A DNA stretch of 64,000 bases from Vibrio artabrorum. GTDB lineage: Bacteria; Pseudomonadota; Gammaproteobacteria; Enterobacterales; Vibrionaceae. Positions 25,625 to 33,696 of the stretch are shown here, in pieces. Where the stretch lies: positions 992,001-1,056,000 of the forward strand of contig NZ_AP025459.1 in assembly GCF_024347295.1 (NCBI RefSeq). Reading direction: 5' to 3'. How positions within the stretch are numbered: position 1 is the first letter of the stretch; each line of letters opens with the position of its first letter. A model generated the notes under the pieces. That model did not search any database, was not told the DNA's origin, and saw only the letters and a program-made list of their open reading frames with translations. A program made the translations under genes and the position numbers.

Positions 25625-26914
25625 ATGACTAACACCACAACACCAACCAACTTCTCTGATCTTGGCTTAATCTCTCCTTTGATGGCTCGTTTATCTGAGC
25701 TTGAATATCAACAGCCAACGCCTATCCAAGCGCAAGTTATTCCAAGTGTGTTAGCAGGACGCGATTTAATTGCAGGCGCCAATACCGGTTCTGGTAAAAC
25801 CGCAGCATTCGCATTACCGCTATTACAACAGATCCATGAAGATGCGCCTCTAGACCGCCGTTCAGGCAAAGGCAACTTTGTCTCAGGCCTTATTTTGGTT
25901 CCTACTCGTGAGCTTGCTAAGCAAGTGGCTGACAGCGTTAAATCTTACGCTGTGCATTTCAATGGTGCGATTAAAACCGTTTGTGTGTTTGGTGGTGTAT
26001 CGATAAACACCCAGATGCAGGCGCTACGTGGCGGCACTGATATCTTGGTGGCAACACCGGGTCGTCTGCTTGATCTCATTTCTAGTAACGCAATCAAGCT
26101 AGACAGAGTAAAAACGTTAGTACTTGATGAAGCTGACCGAATGCTAAGCCTAGGTTTTACCGAAGAACTTGATGCGATCTTAAAGTTATTGCCAAGCAAG
26201 AAACAAACCTTATTGTTCTCTGCGACGTTTCCAGAGCAAGTTCAAACGCTGACTCATGAACTACTGAACGATCCTATTGAAGTTCAACTTCAAAGTGCCA
26301 ATGCAAGCACTCTGGTTCAACGTGTATTCGAAGTAGAAAAAGGCCGTAAGACTGCATTGTTAGCGCACCTGATTCAACAACACGAATGGCGCCAAGCACT
26401 GATCTTCGTAAACGCAAAGAACAGCTGTGAGCACCTAGCAGACAAGCTTTACAAACGCGGCATCATCGCAGAAGTATTCCACGGCGATAAAGGACAAGGT
26501 TCACGTACTCGTATCCTTGAAGATTTCAAATCTGGCGAGATTGATGTTCTGATCGCGACAGACATCGCAGCACGTGGTCTGGATATCGAAAAGCTTCCTG
26601 TTGTTATCAACTTTGATTTACCGCGTAGCCCATCAGACTACATGCACCGTATTGGCCGAAGTGGTCGTGCGGGTGAGGTTGGTCTAGCGTTATCTCTGAT
26701 CGATCACGAAGATTACCATCACTTCAAAATCATCGAGAAGAAGAACAAAATTCGTCTTGAACGTGAGCAAATTGAGGGCTTTGAAGTGGATGAAGAAGCG
26801 ACAGCTGAACTGATCGCAGCACTAAAACCTGTTGCGCCACCGGCTGGTACAGGCAAGAAGAAAAAGAAGAAGAAAGCTCCACAAAACCAAGATGTGTGGT
26901 TAAACAACAACTGA
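25625..26914 (+). CDS. DEAD-box RNA helicase, second RhlE-type protein
   Basis: A 429-residue helicase with ANTGSGKT, PTRELAKQV, GGVSINTQMQALRGG, TPGRLLDL, DEADRMLSLGF, SAT, ATDIAARGLDI and HRIGRSGRAGE in canonical order. The C-terminus ends in a short lysine block (TGKKKKKKKAPQNQ). It differs from the 9563 protein in motif detail (GSGKT, GRSGR), so the two are paralogues rather than a recent duplication. Family members remodel RNA during ribosome assembly; cold induction is common, but no such signal can be read here. A terminator follows at 26943. Confidence 0.88.
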   Translation: MTNTTTPTNFSDLGLISPLMARLSELEYQQPTPIQAQVIPSVLAGRDLIAGANTGSGKTAAFALPLLQQIHEDAPLDRRSGKGNFVSGLILVPTRELAKQVADSVKSYAVHFNGAIKTVCVFGGVSINTQMQALRGGTDILVATPGRLLDLISSNAIKLDRVKTLVLDEADRMLSLGFTEELDAILKLLPSKKQTLLFSATFPEQVQTLTHELLNDPIEVQLQSANASTLVQRVFEVEKGRKTALLAHLIQQHEWRQALIFVNAKNSCEHLADKLYKRGIIAEVFHGDKGQGSRTRILEDFKSGEIDVLIATDIAARGLDIEKLPVVINFDLPRSPSDYMHRIGRSGRAGEVGLALSLIDHEDYHHFKIIEKKNKIRLEREQIEGFEVDEEATAELIAALKPVAPPAGTGKKKKKKKAPQNQDVWLNNN

Positions 26915-26942
26915 TCCAGAATCAGTAAACAATAGAGTATCC

Positions 26943-26972
26943 AAAGGCGCTAATCAGCGCCTTTCTTGTTTT
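26943..26972. terminator. Bidirectional terminator between helicase and aaeB-like gene
   Basis: AAAGGCGCT and AGCGCCTTT form a perfect 9-base stem with a 4-base loop, followed by CTTGTTTTCTT on the plus strand. The minus-strand operon ends 35 bases away. Confidence 0.8.
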
Positions 26973-27006
26973 CTTATCCCAAGTTAAGCTAATCGACGTA
27001 ACGAGA

Positions 27007-28371
27007 TTAAGCGATACTCTTGACTCTAAAGAGGTCGGTAAATAATTTGCCTATCATCAAAATGATGAGCAGTGTGGTTAACATCAGCAATGGTGTTTGA
27101 ATCTGATAAACTGGTGTTAGATTAAGCGCACCAGATGTCAGTACGACCAGCAGGTTTATTCCAAGTATTCGGTGCACCATCAGTTTAGGTGTCGCGAACA
27201 CTTTCCATATAACAATGCTGTTGATGAAATAGAACAGCGCCAATTGCCACAATTCAGTCATCATCGGCATCATAAAGATGTATTGAAGTAAGATAACCGT
27301 ACCTGTTCCAATAACCCCAAAAAACGCATCCTTAATAACGCTTGGCGGCATAGTTGGAAGCATTGAAGAAAACACGCCAGCAATCATCGGGAAAATAAAA
27401 CCACCCGGTACAGGCAGGTATATCCAAACCAATAACGACGTGATAAACATCGAGACACCTTGTAAGACTTTTCTCCCATCTTCATTCAGGTGTTGAACAA
27501 ACGTACGGTGCTCAGGGTGCCAAGAAGCGTTTTTCTTCTTACTCATTACAAATGGCACTTCATCAATCAATGACGAGTTTGGTGTCATTAACTCTAGTTT
27601 TTCCATTTTTTTTGTGAGTGCTAGCCAATCAATCGGTTGAGTCAGTTCATCTGCGGCGAGTTCAAGCAGACGATCTTGAATATGCGCCATTTCGTTGATT
27701 CGTAAACGCCATGCGCGACTATTTTCTTTTAGGTGATAACTGCCAGCAAGCGGCAAATCCAACAGTTGATAGAGCTTTTCAATATTAGCGGTATTGGACT
27801 CTAAGGCTTCTATATCAAGGTTGTTGGTATCGCGCATTGCTGTTATCAGTGTTTGTCGGCTTGTTTCAAATCGTTGGACAAAATTCTGTTCAGTGCTTAC
27901 CGGCCAGATTAGACGATAAACCACCGAGAAGGTGATAACGCCTAGCAGAGTTTCTTGTATTCGCAGTACGGCAAAGTAGAAAGTAATTTGGTTATCGAAG
28001 CCACCCATGAAAGCGATGATCGAGCAGACAGCAAAGCCTATAGAAAAGACATAACCGTATTTATCATCACTCGACATGAAGATGCAGAGAGCGAGAAATA
28101 AGGTGAAAAACATCAGGAATAGAAAACGGTCTTGAGAAAACATCGCAATCAAGAAAAAGGCATAGCCCGTTCCTAACAAGGTGCCCATTATTCGGTTGTG
28201 GCCTTTGTTTATTGAATGAGCAAAGCTCTCGTTCAGTGCCATGACTGCTACCGCAATGGCCGCCCAATAGGGTTTCTCCCATTGAAACCACAACGCCATA
28301 CAGATAGAGATGACAATCGCGAGAGCCGCTTTAATCGCTTCTTTGGTTGATGCACTGAACATAAAAGTCAT
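27007..28371 (-). CDS. aaeB: FUSC-family efflux protein, AaeB-like
   Basis: Inner-membrane subunit of a two-part exporter of aromatic acids. The 454 residues (655 in E. coli AaeB) have about five helices at the N-terminus, a cytoplasmic central region (roughly 160-310) and a second set of helices at the C-terminus: the FUSC layout of two membrane halves. It starts 4 bases after the membrane-fusion gene ends and forms an operon aaeX-aaeA-aaeB. Substrates are likely hydroxylated aromatic acids by analogy, but the shorter length makes the exact counterpart uncertain. Confidence 0.82.
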   Translation of the reverse strand: MTFMFSASTKEAIKAALAIVISICMALWFQWEKPYWAAIAVAVMALNESFAHSINKGHNRIMGTLLGTGYAFFLIAMFSQDRFLFLMFFTLFLALCIFMSSDDKYGYVFSIGFAVCSIIAFMGGFDNQITFYFAVLRIQETLLGVITFSVVYRLIWPVSTEQNFVQRFETSRQTLITAMRDTNNLDIEALESNTANIEKLYQLLDLPLAGSYHLKENSRAWRLRINEMAHIQDRLLELAADELTQPIDWLALTKKMEKLELMTPNSSLIDEVPFVMSKKKNASWHPEHRTFVQHLNEDGRKVLQGVSMFITSLLVWIYLPVPGGFIFPMIAGVFSSMLPTMPPSVIKDAFFGVIGTGTVILLQYIFMMPMMTELWQLALFYFINSIVIWKVFATPKLMVHRILGINLLVVLTSGALNLTPVYQIQTPLLMLTTLLIILMIGKLFTDLFRVKSIA

Positions 28372-28375
28372 CCAA

Positions 28376-29236
28376 CTATTTGATTATTTTGATTGAAGCG
28401 GTCATGCCGACACGAAGTTGTAAGTCTTTAGGCACGTTATCGAGTGCGACTTTGATGGGTATGCGTTGAGCAAGACGGATCCATTGAAAGTTTGGGTTTA
28501 CGTTAGGAAGAAGGTCATGACCAGTGCTGCCGTCTTGTGTTGCAATACCAAACCCAATGCTTTTGATATGGCCTTCCAGTTGAATATTATTGTGCATCAT
28601 AAGAGTGACAAGCGCTTTGTCGTTAGGGCTAACATTAACCAGATCAGTTTCTTTGAAATAGCCTTCGATCCAGAAACTGTCTTCATCGATCAGCGCCACT
28701 ACTGGTGTATTCGCGACGACTTGAGAGCCTTCTCGTAGGTTTAAGTTGGTGATGTAACCGTTTGTTGGCGCGTACACCTTAGTGTATTCAAGATTTAAAT
28801 GCGCTTCTTCAACATTGGCTTTTGCTAGTGCAACGTTTGCTGCATTTGTCTCAACCGCATTATTCAGGTTATTCAATGTCAGCACAGGCATAGCCCCAGG
28901 CGTTCTCTTTTCTAAGTTCAACGCACGTTGCTCTTCGTTTTTCGCTTTCGCTAATAGCGCACGAGCCTGTTTTTGGGTCGCTAACGCTTTATTGTAGGCC
29001 GCTTGATAAATGCTTGGGTCGATCTCAAACAGTAAGTCGCCTTTCGCCACCTGTGTATTGTCCTCAATATGGACTTTAGTCACTTGCCCTGTCACTCGGG
29101 GAGTAATTGAAATGATATATGCGCTGACCTGACCATCTCTAGTCCAAGGATTACTTGAATAAGATTGGTAATAGCGATAGACCACAAAGCTTGCGGCAAC
29201 GACCAGTAGTAGCGTGATGAGATAACGTTTAATCAA
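28376..29236 (-). CDS. aaeA: Membrane-fusion (HlyD/EmrA) protein, AaeA-like
   Basis: Periplasmic adaptor anchored by one N-terminal helix (residues 5-22). Barrel-sandwich halves are seen at TPRVTGQVTKVHIEDNTQVA and YTKVYAPTNGYITNLNLREG, separated by a helical hairpin (about 75-145), and a beta-barrel domain follows. Length 286 is close to E. coli AaeA (310). It is the middle gene of the operon, 10 bases after the DUF1656 gene and 4 before the FUSC gene, and bridges the pump to an outer-membrane channel that is not encoded nearby. Confidence 0.88.
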   Translation of the reverse strand: MIKRYLITLLLVVAASFVVYRYYQSYSSNPWTRDGQVSAYIISITPRVTGQVTKVHIEDNTQVAKGDLLFEIDPSIYQAAYNKALATQKQARALLAKAKNEEQRALNLEKRTPGAMPVLTLNNLNNAVETNAANVALAKANVEEAHLNLEYTKVYAPTNGYITNLNLREGSQVVANTPVVALIDEDSFWIEGYFKETDLVNVSPNDKALVTLMMHNNIQLEGHIKSIGFGIATQDGSTGHDLLPNVNPNFQWIRLAQRIPIKVALDNVPKDLQLRVGMTASIKIIK

Positions 29237-29246
29237 GGTGAATGCC

Positions 29247-29459
29247 TCAGAAGATGGTGATGAATTGACCGATAACGCCGACGAAAATTACGATCAAGCT
29301 TAATTCGGCAATTGCAGGAAAAGCGACATATTTATGTAACCCAAGTTTTGTCACGATTGAGCCAGTCAATATCGTCAATACATAAGCTAACGCGATAACC
29401 AATAGCAAAGGAGGGAAGTAGATCTCACCCCACGCAAGCTCATGTGGCATTGTGTTCAT
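29247..29459 (-). CDS. aaeX: DUF1656 membrane protein, AaeX-like
   Basis: A 70-residue protein with two hydrophobic helices; the DUF1656 signature is the GEIYFPPLLLVIALAYVLT region. The frame continues upstream to 29510, but the ATG at 29459 gives a length like AaeX (67 residues) and removes a polar extension. First gene of the efflux operon and invariably linked to AaeA/AaeB-type pumps; its precise role is unknown. Confidence 0.82.
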   Translation of the reverse strand: MNTMPHELAWGEIYFPPLLLVIALAYVLTILTGSIVTKLGLHKYVAFPAIAELSLIVIFVGVIGQFITIF

Positions 29460-29635
29460 GTTCTTTTCTCTGTTGTTTGAATCAGTTAACGATAAATGAG
29501 TTTTTACCATTCAGATAATCGCATATAGAGGATCAGATCCATCAAAATACGGTTTTTAGGTATATACTAGGCAAGGATAAAGCGGAGAGGTCGGGCGATT
29601 CCGTCATCTATAACTAAGAAAGTAAGCACATCAAA

Positions 29636-30550
29636 ATGAACTTTAGTATTGAACAACTTCTCGCGTTTGTGACCGTCTATGAACAGCGGTCATTTAGCAA
29701 GGCGGCGGTAAAGCTCAACAAGCACAGAACGACCGTAGGTCAGGTGATTACAAACTTGGAAGATCATCTTGCGGTGAGTCTTTTTAATAGGGTCGGGCGA
29801 TCGGTTGAACCGACTGAGGACGGACACCTCCTTTATCACTACGCAAAACAGACGATTGAACAAGCTCGTACTTTTGACAAGGTGGCGTTGAGCCTCTCTT
29901 ATGGTGGGCTAGAGAAAATTACAATTGCGTATTCGAGTTTCGTTCCACAACGTGTTTTGGTCGATATACGCAAACGACTTAAGCACGACTATCCCATGAT
30001 GCGAGTGAACTTCCTGGTTAGGAATAAGAACGAAATCAAACAAGGGATACAAAGCGGGGAGTATCACTTTGGACTTGTGAATGCTCATAATAGCCGAGCA
30101 ATGCACAGTTTTGATTCTACTTTCCTTGGTCACTTTGAGTTCTACCCATTCGGACAGAAAGGGGGAGAACTCTCAAATATGGATAAAGACGAAGTGTTGG
30201 TGGCACTAAAGAACTCTAAACAGTTCGTATTGAAGTCTCTGATTGATGAAGGGATGTCTGAAAAGATTATCGTGAGCTCTGACTATGAAGAGATTGATCA
30301 GCTTTCGTTAGTGATAAAAATGCTTGAAGAGGGTTTCGGGTGGGCGCTTCTCCCTAAAGCTTTTTTTACCGACTCTGAATTTTCAAAACATTCAATAGAG
30401 CCCATTCACTCTGTGCAAATGGTGGAAGGATTCAAATTTGGATTCGCGTTGTGGTGTCCGCATTCGAAACAAGTCAGTGGTATCAAAGGCTCTTTGGTGT
30501 CGGTCATTAAAGAGTACCGAGAGCAACTTCTGGATCGTTTTAAGTCGTGA
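29636..30550 (+). CDS. LysR-family regulator, probable regulator of the efflux operon
   Basis: A 304-residue LTTR whose helix-turn-helix lies in residues 4-62 (QLLAFVTVYEQRSFSKAA, then KHRTTVGQVITNLEDHL). The effector domain begins near residue 90. It is divergent from aaeXAB with 176 bases between start codons, the same arrangement as AaeR in E. coli, where aromatic acids induce the pump. That role is inferred from position. The turn sequence LNKHRTTVGQ is unusual for the family, which normally has T-Q-[PS]-A. Confidence 0.85.
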   Translation: MNFSIEQLLAFVTVYEQRSFSKAAVKLNKHRTTVGQVITNLEDHLAVSLFNRVGRSVEPTEDGHLLYHYAKQTIEQARTFDKVALSLSYGGLEKITIAYSSFVPQRVLVDIRKRLKHDYPMMRVNFLVRNKNEIKQGIQSGEYHFGLVNAHNSRAMHSFDSTFLGHFEFYPFGQKGGELSNMDKDEVLVALKNSKQFVLKSLIDEGMSEKIIVSSDYEEIDQLSLVIKMLEEGFGWALLPKAFFTDSEFSKHSIEPIHSVQMVEGFKFGFALWCPHSKQVSGIKGSLVSVIKEYREQLLDRFKS

Positions 30551-30564
30551 AAATTTGAGATATT

Positions 30565-30597
30565 AAAAAGGCGCTAATTATTGATTAGCGCCTTTTT
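30565..30597. terminator. Bidirectional terminator between LysR gene and phnA
   Basis: AAAAAGGCGCTAAT and ATTAGCGCCTTTTT form a perfect 14-base stem around a 5-base loop. It works for both converging transcripts. Confidence 0.92.
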
Positions 30598-30622
30598 AGA
30601 TTTTGTTCAGCGAAAAGAAGAA

Positions 30623-31180
30623 TTACTTCTTACGGCAGAACTCAGCGATGACGTACATTGATTGACCGCCGTTGGTTTTACCAGAAACAAGCTTAGGATC
30701 GTCACCAACACTGATACCACGGATAACAGTACCTTGCTTAATCACTTGGTTAGTCCCTTTGACTGGCAAGTCTTTGATTACTGTTACGTCGTCACCTTTT
30801 TTAAGCTCTACGCCATTCACGTCAAGAGGCTTGTCATCAGCAGACATGCCGATTTGTGCCCAAACTGATGTTTCTTCTTCAAGGTACATCATGTCTAGTG
30901 CGTCTTGAGCCCAGCTTTCAGAGTTCAGACGAGTAAGTTGACGCCATGCCATTACTTGAACTGGCGCTTCTTGGCTCCACATACTGTCAGTCAGGCAACG
31001 CCAGTGGTTGATATCTTTAGGATCATCAATCTCACCAAGACATTTGTCACATACCATGATGCCGTGATCCACTGTTACGTGGCTGTGTGGCGGCACTGCG
31101 TATGCAGTAAGAGAAGAATCAGAACCACATAGTTCACATTTAGATTGGCAGCGTTCTAGCATAGTAGCTTCAGAAGACAT
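30623..31180 (-). CDS. PhnA/YjdM-family protein
   Basis: A 185-residue protein with an N-terminal zinc ribbon (CELCGS and CDKCLGE) and a C-terminal PhnA domain carrying VNGVELKKGDDVTVIKDLPV and the VKGTNQVIKQGTVIRGI beta barrel. Despite the old name, this family is not a proven phosphonate enzyme, and no phn genes are nearby. A middle helical region of about 60 residues (HWRCLTDSMWSQEAPVQVMA) distinguishes the longer form, as in several marine gamma-proteobacteria. Single gene. Confidence 0.88.
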   Translation of the reverse strand: MSSEATMLERCQSKCELCGSDSSLTAYAVPPHSHVTVDHGIMVCDKCLGEIDDPKDINHWRCLTDSMWSQEAPVQVMAWRQLTRLNSESWAQDALDMMYLEEETSVWAQIGMSADDKPLDVNGVELKKGDDVTVIKDLPVKGTNQVIKQGTVIRGISVGDDPKLVSGKTNGGQSMYVIAEFCRKK

Positions 31181-31505
31181 AATGGACTCACATATATTAG
31201 GTATTAAATTACCGGGCTATTATCCACTTTATTAGCAATAAAGAAAGAGGTCGTACGGTATTCTGTCTTGATTAATTTTAGCTGAGATCAACCATTGGTG
31301 TTTTAAGTTTTAATAAAAACGATGAGCTAGCGCTGTTACTGTCGTTGATGAGGTAAAAATGGCTGCGGTTAGCCTAGCATTTGGTGTAGATAGACAGTAA
31401 GTATTCAACTGATCAATATGTAACAACTTTGTTTATGTTTACCGTTAATCGCTAAATCGGCATAATATCGACTCTTGTTAGAAGTCTTTAATTTGGAATT
31501 TTAGT
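31181..31505. other. Intergenic, 325 bases, nothing supported
   Basis: Holds the divergent promoters of the phnA-like and M50 genes. No hairpin, operator or frame stands out. Confidence 0.5.
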
Positions 31506-32588
31506 TTGGAATTACTCGCGATAGAGTTTCTTGGGAAACCGCTTCGATTAGAAGGGTCAATGGCAGGGTGGCAACAGTTATATTGGGATAATACTTTGGT
31601 GTCTCAGTTAGATGCGACTACTGACCAAGAAGACGTACGAACACATGCATTTACATTACGGTCGGGCGAAGAAACGTTGCAGTGTCACGTTGAATCAACC
31701 GTTCAATGGCAACCGTTTGAGATGACGTATAAAGCATCGGTCAATGGCCAAACTATTACCGAAGGCAATCGAAACACTAAAGATATCGAGCAACAAACCC
31801 CGGTTGTCGCGCCTAAGCCGGAAAAGCGTTTTAGCTTGATTGGATTGGTGTCGCTTGGTATGAAGGCGCTAAAAAGCGCCAAGCTAATCAAGGTCGTACT
31901 TGCTTCTGCCAGTTTAGCGGCCTATTCATGGTTGTTTTCAATTCAGTTTGCTTTGGCCTTAATCGCTTGTTTAATGTTCCATGAGTACGGTCATATCAGA
32001 GCGATGAAATACTTTGGCATGAAAACCAAAGGGATCTACTTAATCCCATTCCTTGGTGGTTTGGCGCTGTCCGATGAAAAGATTAATACGCGCTGGCAAG
32101 ATGTGGTTATCTCAATCATGGGGCCATTGTTCGGCCTGATATTGTCTTTACTCTTTATGGTGTTGTATTGGGTAACTGGCGAAATGTTTTTTGCCGGCCT
32201 TGCGGTATTTAACGCTTTATTAAACCTATTCAACCTGCTACCTATTTTGCCTCTTGATGGCGGGCATGTTCTCAAAAGTATCAGTTTCTCGATGAACAGT
32301 ATGCTTGGTATCGTACTGTGTGTCGCGGCTGCTGTGGCTGGCGTGGTATTGAGTTATCAGTTGAATTTAACTCTATTTGGTTTCTTATTGATCATGGGCA
32401 GTGTTGAAATACTCTTCGAATGGAAAGGGCGTCATCACAGTCACTTGTTGCCGTTAGACAAATACGGTCAAGTCGTAGCATTCCTCTGGTACGTGGGTTT
32501 AGTGAGCAGCTTGATCGGTGTTATCTGGTATTTTGCATCGACCGGTGATCAGCTATTAAGCCTACCATTACACATTCTGGGGACTTAA
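31506..32588 (+). CDS. Site-2 protease family (M50) metalloprotease
   Basis: Intramembrane zinc protease with the metal site HEYGH in FHEYGHIRAMKY and the second motif LLPILPLDGGHVL, whose Asp is the third ligand. About six hydrophobic helices follow a soluble N-terminal beta domain of some 110 residues. Start is debatable: TTG at 31506 has no ribosome site; ATG at 31560 has GAAGGG before it. The first 18 residues (ELLAIEFLGKPLRLEGS) look like part of the beta domain, so the longer form is given. Substrates are unknown. Confidence 0.85.
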   Translation: MELLAIEFLGKPLRLEGSMAGWQQLYWDNTLVSQLDATTDQEDVRTHAFTLRSGEETLQCHVESTVQWQPFEMTYKASVNGQTITEGNRNTKDIEQQTPVVAPKPEKRFSLIGLVSLGMKALKSAKLIKVVLASASLAAYSWLFSIQFALALIACLMFHEYGHIRAMKYFGMKTKGIYLIPFLGGLALSDEKINTRWQDVVISIMGPLFGLILSLLFMVLYWVTGEMFFAGLAVFNALLNLFNLLPILPLDGGHVLKSISFSMNSMLGIVLCVAAAVAGVVLSYQLNLTLFGFLLIMGSVEILFEWKGRHHSHLLPLDKYGQVVAFLWYVGLVSSLIGVIWYFASTGDQLLSLPLHILGT

Positions 32589-32605
32589 CCAGTGATACCA
32601 ATCGA

Positions 32606-32700
32606 AGTCAATAACGGGTCATCCTAGCTTGTTAAAAACCTCGATAACTTCACTATGCCTCGGTATTGTTGGTATTCCGAGGCGTCTAATGCGACGTCAG
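32606..32700 (+). repeat. Vibrio-type intergenic repeat, copy 2, with hairpin
   Basis: Begins after ATACCAATC at 32596 and aligns to 19394-19436. It continues with GCCTCGG...CCGAGGC (32657-32663 and 32677-32683), a 7-base stem, and then GACGTC motifs to about 32730. Looks like a dispersed, non-coding MITE-like element. Confidence 0.6.
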
Positions 32701-32856
32701 TAATGAAGCGAGGCATACTTCATCCATGACGTCATACAATATCCTTTGTGTCTTCGTTTTTTATGCATGTTAACATTAACTTATGTTATCGCTGTTAATA
32801 ACCATGATCGGTAATAAAGCGACGTGTGACAAAAAGTTAATCATTAAGGAAACCAC

Positions 32857-33282
32857 ATGAGTATTTGGAAAAAGCCCGTTGACTTAGATACCTTCAACGC
32901 GACCTCAAAAAATACCTTAATTGAACATCTCAACATTGTTTACACCGAGGTCAACGACAACGCTTTGGTTGCAACCATGCCGGTTTGCCATTTTACGCAC
33001 CAACCACTGGGTATGCTTCATGGCGGCGCATCGGTGGTGTTAGCGGAAACACTGGGTTCACTAGCAGCAAACTTTTGCGTGCCAGATGGCTACTATTGCG
33101 TTGGGCTCGATATCAATGCAAATCACGTTCGATCGATGCGTGAAGGGTATGTTATAGGCACTGCTGAGCCGATTCACCTTGGTGTATCTACTCAAGTATG
33201 GCAGATAAATATCACAGATGAGCGTCAACGCTTGGTTTGTACTAGCCGCTTAACCATTGCCGTGAAGAAGCACAAACGCTAA
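32857..33282 (+). CDS. menI: Hotdog-fold acyl-CoA thioesterase, MenI/YdiI-like
   Basis: A 141-residue single-hotdog thioesterase. The active-site helix is MLHGGASVVLAETLGSLAAN, where the glutamate is catalytic, followed by the coenzyme-A binding stretch GLDINANHVRSMREG and PIHLGVSTQVW. These blocks closely match E. coli YdiI (136 residues), which hydrolyses 1,4-dihydroxy-2-naphthoyl-CoA in menaquinone synthesis. The related enterobactin EntH is alternative, but no siderophore genes lie nearby. Preceded by an AAGGAAA ribosome site. Confidence 0.85.
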   Translation: MSIWKKPVDLDTFNATSKNTLIEHLNIVYTEVNDNALVATMPVCHFTHQPLGMLHGGASVVLAETLGSLAANFCVPDGYYCVGLDINANHVRSMREGYVIGTAEPIHLGVSTQVWQINITDERQRLVCTSRLTIAVKKHKR

Positions 33283-33371
33283 CTCGACACATAGGTTGGG
33301 AACAGTATTCGACCCTAACCTTAAGCTTATTAACGCCATCTATAAACGGTGCATTTTAGTTAGAGAAACCC

Positions 33372-33605
33372 ATGGTCATAACCTTTAAAAGCGGAAAAGT
33401 GATTGCGACAGCGCATGAGTTGGTTGTTCGTCTGGATGGTGAGCATAGAGTGACACTGCACGCACAGGTTGACGCGATTCAACTGATCGGAAAAGGGGCA
33501 AACGTTATTTCTGCCAACGGGTCTGAGTGTAAATGGTCGATAAAATTAGACAACGAGCAACAGCTCCGCGATATCGCCAATGAAATCGGCTGTGATGTGA
33601 TGTAA
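33372..33605 (+). CDS. DUF3389 family protein
   Basis: A 77-residue beta-rich protein (VITFKSGKVIATAHELVVRL, then VDAIQLIGKGANVISANGSE) that I place in DUF3389, a short family known from vibrios and relatives with no assigned role. No signal or membrane segment. It follows the MenI-like gene by 89 bases and may share its transcript. The family call is from memory of the pattern, so moderate. Confidence 0.68.
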   Translation: MVITFKSGKVIATAHELVVRLDGEHRVTLHAQVDAIQLIGKGANVISANGSECKWSIKLDNEQQLRDIANEIGCDVM

Positions 33606-33696
33606 TGATGGGCAATAAATGCGTTTATTTCGATTGATTTTGGCTCATAAAATAGGGAAACTGAATTTAATATCCTTTGAATAAGTTTTCCTCTTT

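Noticed and set aside
30623..31180. Phosphonate-degrading enzyme
   Set aside because: PhnA-family names are historical; no phn genes are present and the sequence shows only a zinc ribbon and a small beta barrel.
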